From: Planctomycetota bacterium
GTDB lineage: Bacteria; Planctomycetota; PUPC01; JACPCR01
Reading direction: 5' to 3'
Assembly: GCA_030740295.1 (NCBI GenBank)
Contig: JASLXP010000584.1
Location: forward strand, 1-7,382
DNA length: 7,382 nucleotides
Shown here: one piece after another, positions 7,121-7,382 of the stretch
How the letters are laid out: every line of letters begins with the position of its first letter
Numbering within the stretch: the stretch's first letter is position 1
Program-made: the position numbers and the translations under genes
Notes under the pieces: model-generated
Databases searched by the model: none
Told to the model about the DNA's origin: nothing
What the model saw: the letters and a program-made list of their open reading frames with translations, nothing else

Positions 7121-7365
7121 TCTTTATGCCGAAGGCATTACGCCTTACAGCCCAGGGTTCGCGAGCCTCAGCGAGCTACCCTGGGTCACTGGGTTCCGAG
7201 TACCTCTTACCCTGAAGGGGTTACGCCCATATGTAGTCTGTCTGCGTCCACAGATCATCGGGGCGCAACCCCTTCGGGGTAGAAGATGCTCCACCTCGGA
7301 ACCCAGGGTAGCTCGCAAAGCCTCGCAACCGTGGGCTGCAAGGCGTAATGCCTTCGGCATAAAGA
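7121..7365. repeat. Large imperfect inverted repeat with nested palindromes (MITE- or REP-like)
   Basis: The left arm (7121-7228) and right arm (7261-7365) are inverted copies around a 32-base centre. The outer 26 bases (7121-7146 and 7340-7365) pair perfectly. The next 39-40 bases (7147-7186 and 7301-7339) pair with a few mismatches and a one-base gap. The left arm has an extra CACTGGGT at about 7187-7194, a small tandem duplication, and the arms differ again around 7201 and 7287-7294. Smaller hairpins are nested inside: ATGCC-GAA-GGCAT (7126-7138), CCCAGGGT with ACCCTGGG (7151-7158 and 7178-7185), and ACCCC-TTC-GGGGT (7268-7280). No transposase is present. It could be a non-autonomous mobile element, a REP-type dispersed repeat, or a transcribed structure that blocks read-through into the cluster. 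Confidence 0.8.
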
Positions 7366-7382
7366 AGGACCTGATCAGATGA

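Larger units (their letters stand above)
6996..7382. other. Intergenic stretch upstream of the VWA/MoxR cluster
   Basis: This 387-base stretch to the window edge contains no convincing gene. From 6996 to about 7120 it holds only the weak promoter-like pair. From 7121 to 7365 it is filled by the inverted repeat, and the final 17 bases show nothing recognisable. A 71-codon open frame on the minus strand (7360-7145) runs through both repeat arms and is best explained by the repeat itself. Confidence 0.6.

Noticed and set aside
7145..7360. A 71-codon open frame on the minus strand, starting with ATG, within the upstream intergenic block
   Set aside because: It starts in one arm of the inverted repeat and ends in the other, has no ribosome site and no recognisable domain, and its composition is dictated by the palindromes. 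It is most likely a spurious frame.
7012..7378. TGATCA on both sides of the inverted repeat (7013-7018 and 7372-7377) as possible target-site duplications
   Set aside because: TGATCA is a common palindromic hexamer, the copies lie at unequal distances from the repeat ends (over 100 and about 6 bases), and the flanking bases do not match.
1..7382. CRISPR array, tRNA or rRNA gene, integrase or transposase
   Set aside because: No regularly spaced direct repeats of CRISPR length, no tRNA-like or rRNA-like sequence and no recombinase motif were seen on either strand.

Overview
The window is bacterial and densely coded, with roughly 55-60% GC by eye. It carries a four-gene, one-direction cluster on the minus strand (positions 6995 down to 219). 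The cluster is bounded on one side by the 3' end of a plus-strand DNA-repair gene and on the other by a non-coding block built around a large inverted repeat. The taxon cannot be fixed from the sequence. A MoxR / DUF58 / two-VWA membrane-protein cluster of this shape is common in Planctomycetes, Verrucomicrobia, Acidobacteria and related uncultured lineages. The palindromic intergenic repeats also suit such a genome, but this is an impression and not a classification.

Layout from left to right: (1) 2-193, plus strand, C-terminal 63 residues of a family 5 (UdgB-type) uracil-DNA glycosylase. (2) 219-2114, minus, a 631-residue membrane protein with a BatA-type N-terminus, a VWA domain and a glutamine-amidotransferase-like fold. 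(3) 2111-2986, minus, a soluble DUF58 protein with a VWA-like metal site, overlapping gene 2 by 4 bases. (4) 3057-4055, minus, a complete MoxR-family AAA+ ATPase. (5) 4119-6995, minus, a 958-residue membrane protein with one intact VWA domain, a GATase-like domain, a second VWA-like domain whose metal site is eroded, and a Pro/Ala-rich, Lys-ended C-terminal tail. (6) 6996-7382, no convincing gene: a possible weak promoter, then an imperfect inverted repeat of about 245 bp (7121-7365).

The minus-strand genes are read in the order large VWA/GATase protein, MoxR, DUF58, BatA/VWA protein. Gaps are 63 and 70 bases and the last pair overlaps, so co-transcription is likely. MoxR and DUF58 have no membrane segments and should be cytoplasmic. 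The two flanking proteins each have two N-terminal and one C-terminal membrane segment, and the positive-inside rule places their VWA and GATase-like domains outside the cytoplasm. The simplest model, which is inference, is a cytoplasmic AAA+ motor with a VWA adaptor coupled to a pair of architecturally related membrane VWA proteins that act in the envelope. The substrate is unknown. The less ordinary signals are the eroded second VWA site, the short tandem repeats in both intergenic gaps, and the large inverted repeat upstream of the cluster.
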